The notes: a model not told the origin generated them from the letters alone. Counted from the first letter of the stretch, positions 42,734 to 51,744 are shown. The stretch: 64,000 bases of DNA from Algivirga pacifica (GCF_039543525.1 NZ_BAABJX010000011.1:1-64000), one strand, 5' to 3'. Translations and numbers: made by a program.

Positions 42734-43637
42734 AGTAGGTTTTTTTCTGTTGAGACTCGAAGTAAATCCTTACCAGAATTTCAGCAATTAATCCAAAGAA
42801 AAAGAATTGTATCCCTGCCAAGATCAAGGTCACTCCCAAGATAAGCAGTGGACGTCCCCAGATATCCGCTCCCATCAATTTCTCAATCAGAAGGTATAGG
42901 TTAATCACCCCTCCTGCAAATCCAGACAGCAACCCCAGCCCTCCAAACAAATGAATAGGCTTCTGTAGGTAACGCTGCAAGAAAACCATTAAGATAAGGT
43001 CTGTCATCACCTTGGTGGTACGCCCCAATCCATACTTGGACGCTCCATGAATACGGGCATGGTGCTTAACCGGCATCTCCATCATGCGTCCCCCTTGGAT
43101 CTGCGCCAATACCGGGATGAAACGGTGTAGTTCTCCGTAAAGTCCTAAGTTCTTTGCTATATTTTTCTTAAATACTTTTAGCGTACAGCCATAATCGTGC
43201 AGGTAAACCCCTGTGAGACGTCGAATCAAACCGTTAGCAATCTTGCTAGGGAGCTTTCTAAGTAGCATACCGTCTTTACGCTTAGCTCGAATTCCCGCCA
43301 CTACGTCCATGTTCTCCTGTTCCAGTCGATCCAGCATCAACGGAATATCTGAGGCATCATTTTGAAGATCCCCATCCATGGTCACAATATAAGTCCCTCT
43401 TGCCTGGTCAATTCCCGCAGCCATCGCCGTGGTTTGTCCAAAATTCTTAGATAAGATAACCAACCTTACCCGCTCATTAGCCAGTTCTTTGATACGTTCT
43501 ACCGTACGGTCTGTAGAACCATCATCAACCAATACGACTTCGTAATCATATCCTTTTAAAGATTGGTGAATGTTATCCAGCAATGGCGCAATATTATCCT
43601 CTTCATTGAGTAATGTAATCACTACAGATAAATGCAT
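42690..43637 (-). CDS. GT2-family glycosyltransferase (dolichol-phosphate-mannose-synthase-like)
   Basis: A 315-residue polyprenyl-phosphate glycosyltransferase. The catalytic domain (about 1-220) shows VVITLLNEEDNIAPLLD, VLVDDGSTDRT, SKNFGQTTAMAAGID and the metal-binding MDGDLQNDASDIP, with KYGLGRTTKVMTD before two C-terminal membrane helices (about 235-255 and 270-292). It should load a sugar from a nucleotide donor onto undecaprenyl phosphate at the inner membrane. Overlaps the flippase-like gene and is divergent from a GT39 enzyme that could use its product, a coherent pathway for glycosylating a surface molecule. Confidence 0.94.
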   Translation of the reverse strand: MHLSVVITLLNEEDNIAPLLDNIHQSLKGYDYEVVLVDDGSTDRTVERIKELANERVRLVILSKNFGQTTAMAAGIDQARGTYIVTMDGDLQNDASDIPLMLDRLEQENMDVVAGIRAKRKDGMLLRKLPSKIANGLIRRLTGVYLHDYGCTLKVFKKNIAKNLGLYGELHRFIPVLAQIQGGRMMEMPVKHHARIHGASKYGLGRTTKVMTDLILMVFLQRYLQKPIHLFGGLGLLSGFAGGVINLYLLIEKLMGADIWGRPLLILGVTLILAGIQFFFFGLIAEILVRIYFESQQKKTYYVREVFNPAAEEAH

Positions 43638-43791
43638 ATTCCCTGTATTTTTATAGTTTAGGTTCTAGTTGTTTCTTTGAGTTTAGGTAATTTTTCTCTT
43701 TTTTACAGCACTATTCCTCTTCGAAAAAAGATATTATACCCGAGAATAGTACAATAAAGACAAAAATAAACGCTCTAACAACTTTTAAATA

Positions 43792-45375
43792 ATGAAATTA
43801 ACCTGGACTGCTGGTTCTTTACTACTCATTAGTATTGTTATATTTTTTGCAAACTCCTGGGGCTTCTCTATTTACATTATCGATGAGGCTCGCAATGCCG
43901 AATGTGCCCGAGAAATGCTAACGAACGGAGAATGGATTGTTCCTACATACAATGGAGATTTGCGCTTTGACAAGCCTCCTTTGCATTATTGGTTTATGAT
44001 GTTAGGATACCAATTATTTGGGGTCAACCCTTTTGGGGCCCGTTTTTTTTCTGGTATCATGGGGATTCTCACTGTGATGACCACTTTCTTTTTTACCAAA
44101 AGACTGCTCAATGAGCGAGTGGCCTTTTTTAGTGGATTAACACTTCTTTCTTCTCTACAAATTGCTTTACAGTTTCATTTGGCCGTACCGGATCCATTTC
44201 TGATTTTCTTTGTCACTCTTGGACTTTTTTCCTTTATCAGTGGCTTGGAAACGAATCACAAGGGACATATCTTCCTTATTTATATTGCCTTGGGATTCGC
44301 AGTTCTTTCCAAAGGACCTGTGGCTATTGCGCTACCGGGATTGGTATTTCTACTCTATCTTATTTTCACTAAACAACTAAGTATACCTGTTTTATTGCGT
44401 TTACAAGTTCCCTTGGGTAGTCTATTATTTCTGATCATTGCCCTGCCTTGGTATATCATGGTTGGCTTAAAAACGGATGGGCTATGGCTGCAAGAGTTTT
44501 TCTTCAATCACAATGTTGGGCGCTTCACCTCTACCATGGAAGGGCACGGTGGTAGCTTTATCATTATCCCAATCATCGTATTGGCGGGATTGCTTCCCCT
44601 ATCATTGTTTCTGATCCAAGGAACGATCAAAGCATGGAAAGAGCGTAGCACCAATCCTCTCCTATTGTTTGCACTATTGGTGATGGGAGTATTTGTAGTC
44701 TTCTTTTCCATGTCCCAAACCAAGCTTCCTACTTATCCGGAACCTTGCTATCCTTTTGTCAGTATTTTGATTGGCTATTATGTCGTTTACTTTTTACAGA
44801 AAGGAAAATCAAAAACCGACAGCATTATCTTATGGAGCTATACCAGCATCATGGTTATTCTTCCGATTGGTTTATACATAGGGTTGGGACAAGACCCTGT
44901 CCTAAAAGATATCAAGCACCTTAGTGTTTACTTCTCTGTGTTAAGTATATCGGCCATCATAGCCTTATCCAACTATTATAAAGGATATAAGACACTTAGT
45001 ATCTATAGTATGGTCGCTGGGTTTCTATTACTTTCCCAAGTCGCGACTTATGTCGTTCTTCCTGCCATGGATCAGCAAACTCCTGTCGTCGATGGATTAG
45101 CCAAACTGGATACTACTCGCACCTTTGCTTACTATGGACGAATGAATCAGGCACTTCCTTTTAACCTCCAAAAGACGCTTCCAAAGCTGGAAACCAAGGA
45201 GGAATTATCCAACTATTTCGCTCAACATCCGGAAGGATACTTAATTTCAGAAAAGCGAAACGCTAAATCCTTAATGGAAGTCTTTCCTGACCTGGAATTG
45301 ATCTATGAAAAAATCGATCCTTTTGAGCGAAAGACGATGATGGTGTTTATAGTGAGCAAGGATACTTCACTATAA
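43792..45375 (+). CDS. GT39/ArnT-like membrane glycosyltransferase
   Basis: A 527-residue polytopic glycosyltransferase of the GT39/PMT-ArnT superfamily. The first periplasmic loop has YIIDEARNAECAREML and the NGDLRFDKPPLHYWFMMLGYQLFG motif, with the Asp-Glu pair expected for polyprenyl-phosphate-sugar binding; FAVLSKGPVAIALPG and LPWYIM follow. About eleven membrane segments end before a soluble C-terminal domain (about 430-527). It probably transfers a sugar from a polyprenyl carrier to lipid A or another surface acceptor. Divergently transcribed from GT2 and the flippase-like gene. Confidence 0.9.
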   Translation: MKLTWTAGSLLLISIVIFFANSWGFSIYIIDEARNAECAREMLTNGEWIVPTYNGDLRFDKPPLHYWFMMLGYQLFGVNPFGARFFSGIMGILTVMTTFFFTKRLLNERVAFFSGLTLLSSLQIALQFHLAVPDPFLIFFVTLGLFSFISGLETNHKGHIFLIYIALGFAVLSKGPVAIALPGLVFLLYLIFTKQLSIPVLLRLQVPLGSLLFLIIALPWYIMVGLKTDGLWLQEFFFNHNVGRFTSTMEGHGGSFIIIPIIVLAGLLPLSLFLIQGTIKAWKERSTNPLLLFALLVMGVFVVFFSMSQTKLPTYPEPCYPFVSILIGYYVVYFLQKGKSKTDSIILWSYTSIMVILPIGLYIGLGQDPVLKDIKHLSVYFSVLSISAIIALSNYYKGYKTLSIYSMVAGFLLLSQVATYVVLPAMDQQTPVVDGLAKLDTTRTFAYYGRMNQALPFNLQKTLPKLETKEELSNYFAQHPEGYLISEKRNAKSLMEVFPDLELIYEKIDPFERKTMMVFIVSKDTSL

Positions 45376-45398
45376 AAATTGCTATTGCAGGGGTTGTT

Positions 45399-45542
45399 AA
45401 TTTTCAATGATCAATTTTCAATTTTCATTTATTTGCTGAGCTTTCGCTCAGGATATAAGAGCCTATTTGGAACACTGATTCAGAAGCGCTCTAATTGCTA
45501 TCATATATTGATAATTGAAAATTAATCATTGAAAATTAAAAA
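45399..45542. repeat. AATTTTC heptamer inverted repeat between convergent genes
   Basis: The left side is AATTTTC, AATGATC, AATTTTC, AATTTTC, ATTTATT; the right side (45510-45542) is the complementary ATAATTG, AAAATTA, ATCATTG, AAAATTA. The loop holds GAGCTTTCGCTC and an AGAGC-family hairpin. It can form a long stem between the convergent GT39 and 45549 genes and could stop transcription from both sides. Confidence 0.85.
45457..45492. repeat. AGAGC(CTA)TTTGGAA-family repeat, copy 4
   Basis: AAGAGCCTATTTGGAACACTG...ATTCAGAAGCGCTCT. Short form of the dispersed family, sitting in the loop of the AATTTTC heptamer hairpin. Confidence 0.7.
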
Positions 45543-45548
45543 CTGCCC

Positions 45549-46160
45549 CTACCTATATGCTGTCAGTAGTTTTATGGTAAAGCCGGCAATAAAAGCTGAA
45601 AATACTTTCAGTCGCTTCGCAGGCTTGTTGGAAGGAACTACTGCTCGCATAGTCGACAACTGCTTCATAAAAGCCTGTGGAGATAGTCTTAAAGTCCCCT
45701 CTCCTACGACCACTTGCTGTTCGTTTTTAATGATAACCTTTAAAGTGGTTGTTTCCCACCACATCTTTAGGATATTGTTGCCTAAGTACTTCTTCCCTTC
45801 CAGCGTATATTGCTCTCCTTCTTTTTCAAATGAGAGTCCATAATACATTACCTTAGAAGCATTTCCTGAATGATCCTTGTCAAATAAGCTGACACTTCCA
45901 TCTGTGAGTTTACCTTTCCAACTCCCTATACGAACCGTCCCTTCGAATGTTCCTTTATAACTTATAGCTGAATCATTCCATTGATCAAGGTTTGAGATAC
46001 AGACATCCACTGTTATAGCTAAAGAAGACTGCTCTTCTTGTACTGTGTATTGTGGCTTCCATTGACACATACCACTCATGGTTTCGGAAAACAGGATACC
46101 TGTTTGTGCGATTTGTTCCTCACGGGAATCTTCACTAATTATTTCACTAGCAGTCTGCAT
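45549..46160 (-). CDS. Stand-alone GMC-oxidoreductase-associated beta domain
   Basis: A 203-residue protein, no signal peptide. FSETMSGMCQWKPQYT, then VDVCISNLDQWN, VRIGSWKGKLTDGSVSLFDKD and KVMYYGLSFEKEGEQYTLEGKKYLG match the accessory domain I associate with bacterial cholesterol-oxidase-like GMC proteins, where it usually sits in a much larger protein next to an alpha/beta hydrolase. Here it is separate and starts exactly one base after the stop of a truncated hydrolase fragment on the same strand. I infer breakup of a multidomain ancestor. Assignment is from memory of family patterns and tentative. Confidence 0.6.
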   Translation of the reverse strand: MQTASEIISEDSREEQIAQTGILFSETMSGMCQWKPQYTVQEEQSSLAITVDVCISNLDQWNDSAISYKGTFEGTVRIGSWKGKLTDGSVSLFDKDHSGNASKVMYYGLSFEKEGEQYTLEGKKYLGNNILKMWWETTTLKVIIKNEQQVVVGEGTLRLSPQAFMKQLSTMRAVVPSNKPAKRLKVFSAFIAGFTIKLLTAYR

Positions 46161-46490
46161 CTATTTGTTTTTCTCTACTGCCGCAGGGTGATCATTGATA
46201 GCTGCAGTATCCAAGTCCCACTCATTAGGCTCAAACTCAATACTCGCCCTCCAGTTTTCTACCCACACATCATACCCTGCCGCTGAAGCCATTTTCAATA
46301 TATTGGTTTCATTCGGCGCATTAAAAAGATTAGACCGTACACCTGACCCGTGTACAAAAAGTAGTGGACCTAACGTGGATGGTTTCTCTGTAATCACACG
46401 TTTCAAATTACACTTGAATCCATCGTAAGCTTCAAATGGGATTGTTTCAAATTCTAAGTTCACAAGGTTATTATTATAATTAATCATCAA
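46161..46490 (-). pseudogene. Truncated alpha/beta-hydrolase N-terminus
   Basis: A 109-residue fragment. LLFVHGSGVRSNLFNAPNET and ASAAGYDVWVENWRASIEF match the start of hydrolases linked to GMC oxidoreductases, but the frame ends after NDHPAAVEKNK, before the nucleophile elbow (GxSxG), acid and His. It therefore lacks the catalytic residues. Its stop codon abuts the start codon of the 45549 gene with no gap. Either a decayed gene or a fragment kept for the operon; a single frameshift alone does not explain the missing two-thirds. Confidence 0.65.
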
Positions 46491-46521
46491 TAATTTAATC
46501 TAAAAAGCAGGCTAAGTTTGT

Positions 46522-46678
46522 GTTCATAATGTTTAGGTGAGCTTCGCTCGTTCATGATGTTTAGTTAAATTTCACCTTTAGTGACTATCACATGATTTGT
46601 GAGTAGTGTAAAATATTTGAACTAAAATTCAACAACTAAACATCATGAACGAGCGAAGCTCACCTAAACATTATGAAC
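46522..46678. repeat. Perfect 43-bp inverted repeat of GTTCATA/ATGTTTA units
   Basis: Arms at 46522-46564 and 46636-46678 are exact complements over 43 bp, around a 71-bp loop. Each arm contains GTTCATAATGTTTA, a GGTGAGCTTCGCTC micro-palindrome and GTTCATGATGTTTA, i.e. a 14-bp word (two heptamers) repeated every 28 bp. It lies downstream of the SpoIIE-type phosphatase gene on the minus strand. Confidence 0.95.
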
Positions 46679-46706
46679 ATTCTTGAGGGGTGATTTCTTC
46701 TGTGGA

Positions 46707-48860
46707 TTACTCTCTTTCCTGTATCTTCTTCCTCGTATAACGGAAGCCCATCACCAGCAAATCATCTAACTGAGCTAAGTTACCTTTCCAGTTTTGAAAA
46801 TTATCGTAAAGTTTCTTTTGCTGCAGTTCCATCTTGTCCTGATGAATCAAAAGGAAAAATTCTCTCAATCGTTTTTGGAAATACTTTTTATTGGTCACTT
46901 CCCCGAATTGATCGGCATATCCATCACTGCATAAATAATAAGTACGCTCCTTATCTAAGGACATACGATAAGACTTCAAAGGAGGTATATTCGCTTCATT
47001 GCTACTTCCAACCACAAAGCGGTTGCCTTTCAATACATGAAGCACTCCATCTTCAACATACATTAAGGCTTGTTTGGCGCCTGAAAAAGTCAATACTCCT
47101 TCCTGAGGATCGATAACACAAATAGAAACATCCATCCCATCCAGTACACCAGTCTCTTGTACGCTAAGTATTTCTTTGACTCCTCTATTCAGTTGATAAA
47201 TAATCTGGGCTGCTCTCGTTTCCTTTCCTTGCAGGACAATCTCCCTTAAAAGGCTATTTCCTATCAGGGACATGAAAGCTCCTGGTATTCCATGTCCAGT
47301 ACAATCCATTACGGCTACAACGACTTTTCCCTCTACTTCTCTTACCCAATAAAAGTCTCCACTTACGGTATCTTTTGGTAAGTACAATACAAAATGCTCC
47401 GGCAAGTATTCTTTCAATCGCTCCTGAGAAGGTAAGATTGCAGACTGTATTCTTTTGGCATAATTAATACTTTCTGTTAAGCTTTTACTCTTCTTTTCAA
47501 TCAAGGCCTTTTGTTGCTCTACGGTATCCAGAATCATAGATAATTCTTCATTGGCACTTCTCAACTCTTCTGTCTGTACAGCTACTTCTTTTTGTAAATG
47601 AACATTATGCTGTTCTACGAGCGCTTTTTTCTCTTTAATAGACTGTATTAGTTGTAATTGTGCTCTATCAGAACTGCTCTTATAGAGATTAAGCTTATAC
47701 CCAAAGGCCAACGAAAGGAATATTAACTCCACCAAAAAACTCACCTGCAATATATAATCGTGGAATCCTGTATACGTAATAATACCTTGTGTGCCAAAGA
47801 CGAAAAACATTCCCGACCACATATAGGTAATCCATCCAATTAAAAATAACATTGCTGGTCTATACCCCTTAACAATAGCATAAATGGATACATAGATCAC
47901 CAAGACCATCAAGAAAAATGAATTGATCTGATTTATAGTAGAAGCGACAACTTTCACCCCCATAAGACCTATTACCATAGAAAGGCCGAAAACAGCCAAA
48001 CAAATCAGAAATAACTTATACACTGACGGCAGGTGCTTTTTGATCTCCAAAAAATAAAGGACCATCACCAGTGTAAAAATGCCATGCAAAGCAGATAAAA
48101 TAGATCCTTTGGTTGCCGACCAAGTATTATTAGGCCATAGAAACTCCACTCCATGTCCTGTGAGGTAAGCATTAAATAACCCTACAACAATGCAGTAAAC
48201 CGCATAGATGGCATATATTTTTTCTTTTGTTGAGAAAAACAGGAACATATTATACATCGCCATAAATAGTAAAATACCATAAAAGGCTCCATAAAACAGG
48301 TCTTTACGGTGTTGCTTCTCTAAAAAAGCGGTGGCCGTTCCTACCTCAACAGGAAACTGAAGAAAGTCTGACTTTATCCTGAAAAAAAATGTTTTCTCTC
48401 CTTGAAATCCAGGTAGTCTAAAAAGCATATTTGCCAAAGGCATTGCCCGATGACTAAAAGGCTTGGACAAACCTAATTCCTCAAAGTAAATAGCGTTCTT
48501 CTCATCAGTATAGTACAGCTGTATAGATTCGGCATGTTCAGCTCCTACCTCCAACAGCCATTGCTGATCGTTTCCAACTTTTTTATCCAAAGTAACTGCA
48601 CACCAAACGATCGCATTTTGATCTCCAAAATTAAGATACTCAGTCCCCGAAGCTATAAATTGCCCTTGCTGATGAAGTCGCATCACTTCCGAAACCTCTA
48701 AACCTTCATCCAAGGTAATGAAGTAAGTAGTATTTCCTCCAACCGCATAAACCCTGTCCGTATGCTCAAGCAATACGGATGCTGTCTCTTGTCCCAAGAG
48801 GGTTGTAGATAAGTAAAAATAGAGTAAAATCCCCCACAGGAACTTATAAACGCAATTCAT
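46707..48860 (-). CDS. 7TM-DISM sensor with SpoIIE-type phosphatase domain
   Basis: A 717-residue signalling protein. Signal peptide (ending TTLLGQ) then a 7TMR-DISMED2-type periplasmic sensor (about 25-160, VLLEHTDRVYAVGGNTTYF; YLNFGDQNAIVWCAVTL). Seven membrane helices follow (about 190-385), then a coiled coil (about 395-470) and a SpoIIE/PP2C phosphatase domain (DFYWVREVEGKVVVAVMDCTGHGIPGAFMSLIGN, then YLCSDGYADQFG). It should dephosphorylate an anti-anti-sigma-type partner in response to an envelope signal; a SiaC-like phosphoprotein lies about 8 kb away. A frame extends 27 codons upstream of ATG 48860, but those codons are made entirely of heptamer repeat, so the shorter start is used. 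Confidence 0.93.
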   Translation of the reverse strand: MNCVYKFLWGILLYFYLSTTLLGQETASVLLEHTDRVYAVGGNTTYFITLDEGLEVSEVMRLHQQGQFIASGTEYLNFGDQNAIVWCAVTLDKKVGNDQQWLLEVGAEHAESIQLYYTDEKNAIYFEELGLSKPFSHRAMPLANMLFRLPGFQGEKTFFFRIKSDFLQFPVEVGTATAFLEKQHRKDLFYGAFYGILLFMAMYNMFLFFSTKEKIYAIYAVYCIVVGLFNAYLTGHGVEFLWPNNTWSATKGSILSALHGIFTLVMVLYFLEIKKHLPSVYKLFLICLAVFGLSMVIGLMGVKVVASTINQINSFFLMVLVIYVSIYAIVKGYRPAMLFLIGWITYMWSGMFFVFGTQGIITYTGFHDYILQVSFLVELIFLSLAFGYKLNLYKSSSDRAQLQLIQSIKEKKALVEQHNVHLQKEVAVQTEELRSANEELSMILDTVEQQKALIEKKSKSLTESINYAKRIQSAILPSQERLKEYLPEHFVLYLPKDTVSGDFYWVREVEGKVVVAVMDCTGHGIPGAFMSLIGNSLLREIVLQGKETRAAQIIYQLNRGVKEILSVQETGVLDGMDVSICVIDPQEGVLTFSGAKQALMYVEDGVLHVLKGNRFVVGSSNEANIPPLKSYRMSLDKERTYYLCSDGYADQFGEVTNKKYFQKRLREFFLLIHQDKMELQQKKLYDNFQNWKGNLAQLDDLLVMGFRYTRKKIQERE

Positions 48861-48869
48861 ATAATATAA

Positions 48870-48975
48870 GGTAAAAGGTAAGAAGTAAGAGGTATAAAGT
48901 AAGAGGTAAAAGGTATAAAGTAAGAGGTTATGGTTTTTCACCTTTTACTTTATACCTTTTACCTTTTACTTTATT
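48870..48975. repeat. GGTAAAA/AGTAAGA heptamer inverted repeat at a stop codon
   Basis: The left side holds eight 7-bp units (GGTAAAA, GGTAAGA, AGTAAGA, GGTATAA, AGTAAGA, GGTAAAA, GGTATAA, AGTAAGA) and the right side complements them. The right end overlaps the TAA stop of the DUF5675 gene (48971). The array also supplies a spurious hydrophobic leader to the next gene. Confidence 0.9.
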
Positions 48976-49873
48976 TGGAAAGGTATTCACCATAAACATA
49001 TCCTTCTAGCGCTCCTGCCGCTATCTTATACCACCCCTCTTTTTCCTCCAGTATCTTCACTTCTGTCCCTTTGGACAAGCGATCTACCAGTTCCGCAGAA
49101 GCCTCTGCTTTTTCTCGGACATTTAGATTGCCTCCTTGAGTGGCTACTACTCCTGTTTCTCCATCTTTATCGACATAGTCTCCGGACACCCAACCTTGGA
49201 CTGCAACCGTAAATACTTTCGCCCATCCTCCTTCTAGTTCCAGTACATCCACAGAGGTTCCATCTTTCAGGCGAGACAAGATCGACGCATCCTTATTGGG
49301 CGACTCTCTTAGATTAAGATAAGAAGATACACTTACCACCGCCTTATCGTTAGGTTCAAACGGACGGTATAACTCCTCCTCTTCCGCTTCTGGGGTAGGG
49401 ATTGCCAAAGGAGGTTGTGTTCCCTTAATCTCTAGCAAGAACTCTTGTTCTGGTACCACGGCGCACAGGGCTTCAAACGTTGGTCCTGAACTTAGGATAT
49501 CCAAGATGTTATCATCGACCATCTTTCCATCCTGTCTTCTTTTTAAGTGTCCATAAGATGCTCCCACAAGAATACATCCTTTGGTATGGGTATAAAAATT
49601 ACCCGTATGAATCAATATACCTGCCCTACCTGGCACCTCACTTCCGTCTAACTGCTGTATATGAAACGAACGGTTAGCGTATTTCCCGAAGGTTCTAAAA
49701 ACGGCTTTGTATTGTCCAGTAGGAATGCAAGAGATTCTATTTTGGTTATCAAGCCATGGCAATTCTAAGGTTTTACACCTAAAAAGTTCCAATCCTCCCT
49801 CGTCTAGTAATACTAGTTCACCCAAGGTTTCTTTGGTCAGGTAATCATTTCTCTGCAGAATCGCTTTTTTCAT
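48971..49873 (-). CDS. DUF5675 protein with two SH3b domains
   Basis: A 300-residue protein. The N-terminal DUF5675 domain (about 1-150) has ELPWLDNQNRISCIPTGQY and ILIHTGNFYTHTKGCILVG, whose His...Gly-Cys spacing resembles YkuD-type L,D-transpeptidases (HxxxGC). Two bacterial SH3 domains follow: about 180-235 (SSYLNLRESPNKDASILSRL, WAKVFTVAVQGWVSGDYV) and about 242-300 (GGNLNVREKAEASAELVDRL, WYKIAAGALEGYVYGEYL). Such tails often bind peptidoglycan. No signal peptide was seen, so either it is cytosolic or exported by another route. Whether the domain is catalytic is unknown. Monocistronic. Confidence 0.82.
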   Translation of the reverse strand: MKKAILQRNDYLTKETLGELVLLDEGGLELFRCKTLELPWLDNQNRISCIPTGQYKAVFRTFGKYANRSFHIQQLDGSEVPGRAGILIHTGNFYTHTKGCILVGASYGHLKRRQDGKMVDDNILDILSSGPTFEALCAVVPEQEFLLEIKGTQPPLAIPTPEAEEEELYRPFEPNDKAVVSVSSYLNLRESPNKDASILSRLKDGTSVDVLELEGGWAKVFTVAVQGWVSGDYVDKDGETGVVATQGGNLNVREKAEASAELVDRLSKGTEVKILEEKEGWYKIAAGALEGYVYGEYLSK

Positions 49874-49938
49874 TTTTTAATATAGTATTAGAATGCAACA
49901 ATGATTTCCCTAAAATATCAATATTTATGGTTTCAATA

Positions 49939-50412
49939 TTAATCTATGGGCACATTTCTCTCAAATGAAGTAGAAAAAACAATATTGGTCTCTGTAGAGG
50001 CCACTCCTTCTATATTAGTTAGCGTATTCATTAAGAGCGCACTAAGATGCTCACTACTTTTGGTATATACTTTAAGAATCAAGGTATATCCTCCACTAAC
50101 ATAATGACACTCAACCACCTCCTCTATACTTTTCAGCTCTTCGATCACCTGCTTCACCATTCTACCTTCTTTGACAATCACATTCACAAAAGCACAACAT
50201 GCCCATCCTAGCTTTTGAGGAGCAATTCCTAAACTAGGAGAAGAGATAATCCCGGCATCCATCATCTTATTGATTCTTTGATGCACCAAGGAGTTTGATA
50301 TATTTAGATCACGAGCAATTTGTAAGTAAGACTTCCTTCCGTTTCGTAAAAGTTCTTTGATGATTTGGCGGTCTGTGTAGTCTATTGGATAGTCCATTGA
50401 TTGATTTTCCAT
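49939..50412 (-). CDS. Lrp/AsnC-family transcriptional regulator
   Basis: A 157-residue Lrp/AsnC regulator. The helix-turn-helix is RQIIKELLRNGRKSYLQIARDLNISNSLVHQRINKMMDAGII (about 15-57) and the C-terminal RAM effector domain begins near residue 70 (CCAFVNVIVKEG; EVVECHYVSGGYTLILKVYT). These sense amino acids or their derivatives and act as DNA-wrapping octamers. Divergent from the DUF1338 dioxygenase gene, so it may control that gene and itself from the shared 158-bp region; a TAATTTTG motif supports a promoter on its strand. Confidence 0.93.
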   Translation of the reverse strand: MENQSMDYPIDYTDRQIIKELLRNGRKSYLQIARDLNISNSLVHQRINKMMDAGIISSPSLGIAPQKLGWACCAFVNVIVKEGRMVKQVIEELKSIEEVVECHYVSGGYTLILKVYTKSSEHLSALLMNTLTNIEGVASTETNIVFSTSFERNVPID

Positions 50413-50465
50413 TAAAAAAGTGTCATTTTAACGCTTAACAAAAGTTTACCATACACATATTGACA

Positions 50466-50473
50466 CAAAATTA
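50466..50473 (-). promoter_or_regulatory. Bacteroidota -7 promoter motif TAATTTTG
   Basis: On the minus strand this reads TAATTTTG, a TAnnTTTG match 54 bp before the Lrp gene start. On the other strand TATCTTTA (50527-50534) is a weaker candidate for the DUF1338 gene. Confidence 0.45.
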
Positions 50474-50570
50474 TAAAAAAAATAAAAAACACCTCAATTA
50501 TTAAGGTTACAAAAAGTGATACTGACTATCTTTACGGTGAAATCAACGCATATTGACAATTAGCAGTAAC

Positions 50571-51383
50571 ATGAACAAAGATCAATTACTCGAGAAGCTA
50601 TGGGAACAGTACGTAGAACTGGCGCCCTCAGCAAAAAAGGTCCATCAACTATTCTTGGACAAAGGTGAAACAGTCGAAAATGACCACATCGCCCTGAGAA
50701 CATTCAACGACCCTAGGGTTAATGTTGATAAAATGTCTGAGGCATTCCTGGCATGTGGGTACGAAGCAAAAGGTGAGTATGTTTTTGAGGCGAAAAAACT
50801 TTTCGCAAAGCACTACGAACACAAAACCGACAAAAATGCTCCTAGAATCTTCATCAGTGAACTGAGATTGGAACAATGCAGTGAGTACCTACAAGAAATT
50901 GTAGACTCTTGTATGGCGATTTCAGGTGTTGATGACATCGATCCAAAAGAGCTAGCATTCAAAGGACGTCTTTGGGGAAAACCTTCTTACGGAGTTTACC
51001 AACGTCTATTGGAAGAGTCAGAGTATGCGGCATGGATGTACGTATATGGTTTCTGTACCAACCACTTTACAGTATACATCAACCCGTTGCAGCATTTTGA
51101 TAGTGTAGAGGAAGTGAACACACTATTAAAAGACAACGGATTCAAGATGAATGCTTCTGGTGGGGAGATCAAAGGTACGCCTGAGCAACTATTGGAGCAA
51201 TCGAGCATTTTGGCTGACAAGCTGTCAATCGAATTTGTAGAAGGCACGTATGAAATCCCTGCCTGCTACTACGAGTTTGCAAAGCGTTACCCTAAAGCTG
51301 ACGGTGAATTATTCTCCGGGTTTGTAGCTTCTTCTGCAGACAAGATCTTTGAAAGTACCAACGTAACGGTACAGTCTTCATAA
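50571..51383 (+). CDS. DUF1338 family 2-oxoadipate dioxygenase/decarboxylase-like protein
   Basis: A 270-residue member of DUF1338, whose characterised members (HglS/YdcJ-type) are Fe(II) enzymes converting 2-oxoadipate to 2-hydroxyglutarate in lysine catabolism. Candidate metal ligands are the His of NDHIALRTF (near residue 30), the His of CTNHFTVYINPL (near 164) and the Glu of YEIPACYYEFAKRYP (near 227). It is of the shorter form typical of Bacteroidota. ATG 50571 is preferred; a TTG at 50553 would add six residues. Divergent from an Lrp regulator, which fits amino-acid-derived control. Substrate in this organism is inferred. Confidence 0.88.
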   Translation: MNKDQLLEKLWEQYVELAPSAKKVHQLFLDKGETVENDHIALRTFNDPRVNVDKMSEAFLACGYEAKGEYVFEAKKLFAKHYEHKTDKNAPRIFISELRLEQCSEYLQEIVDSCMAISGVDDIDPKELAFKGRLWGKPSYGVYQRLLEESEYAAWMYVYGFCTNHFTVYINPLQHFDSVEEVNTLLKDNGFKMNASGGEIKGTPEQLLEQSSILADKLSIEFVEGTYEIPACYYEFAKRYPKADGELFSGFVASSADKIFESTNVTVQSS

Positions 51384-51417
51384 GACGAAATTACACTTAG
51401 CCAATATTCAAGTGTAC

Positions 51418-51454
51418 AGGAAGTCGACATATCATTGTCGGCTTCCTTTTTTTT
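51418..51454 (+). terminator. Rho-independent terminator after the DUF1338 gene
   Basis: AGGAAGTCGACA pairs with TGTCGGCTTCCT (12 bp, one G-T pair) around a 6-nt loop, followed by a run of about ten T residues. Strong intrinsic terminator. Confidence 0.9.
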
Positions 51455-51744
51455 GCATTATACCTTACTCGCTTAATCACTTTCTTTCCTTACCTGTTAT
51501 CTGAAAATTTGTATTCTGCTAATAAGCTTAAAGCATGCAATGTTCTCTATAAAGTGCCACAGTTTACATATTGAATATCGTCTCTCAATTGCTTAAACTG
51601 TTAGTATACATTTTCTATGTATACAAAACATAGATTTTATCTCAGCTATTATTGAAGTTTTCTAGGTTACAGGCTTTTACATATTGAGATTAAAACACAC
51701 ACCAACTATCTCTAAAGGCCACTCAGGTCATATCCCAAACCACT
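51455..51744. other. AT-rich intergenic region
   Basis: About 290 bp upstream of the amidotransferase-like gene. A small TCTATGT/ACATAGA hairpin lies near 51614-51634. No gene, RNA or promoter was recognised. Confidence 0.4.

Noticed and set aside
48861..48941. N-terminal extension of the SpoIIE-type phosphatase
   Set aside because: Those 27 codons are made of the heptamer array; a normal signal peptide begins at 48860.
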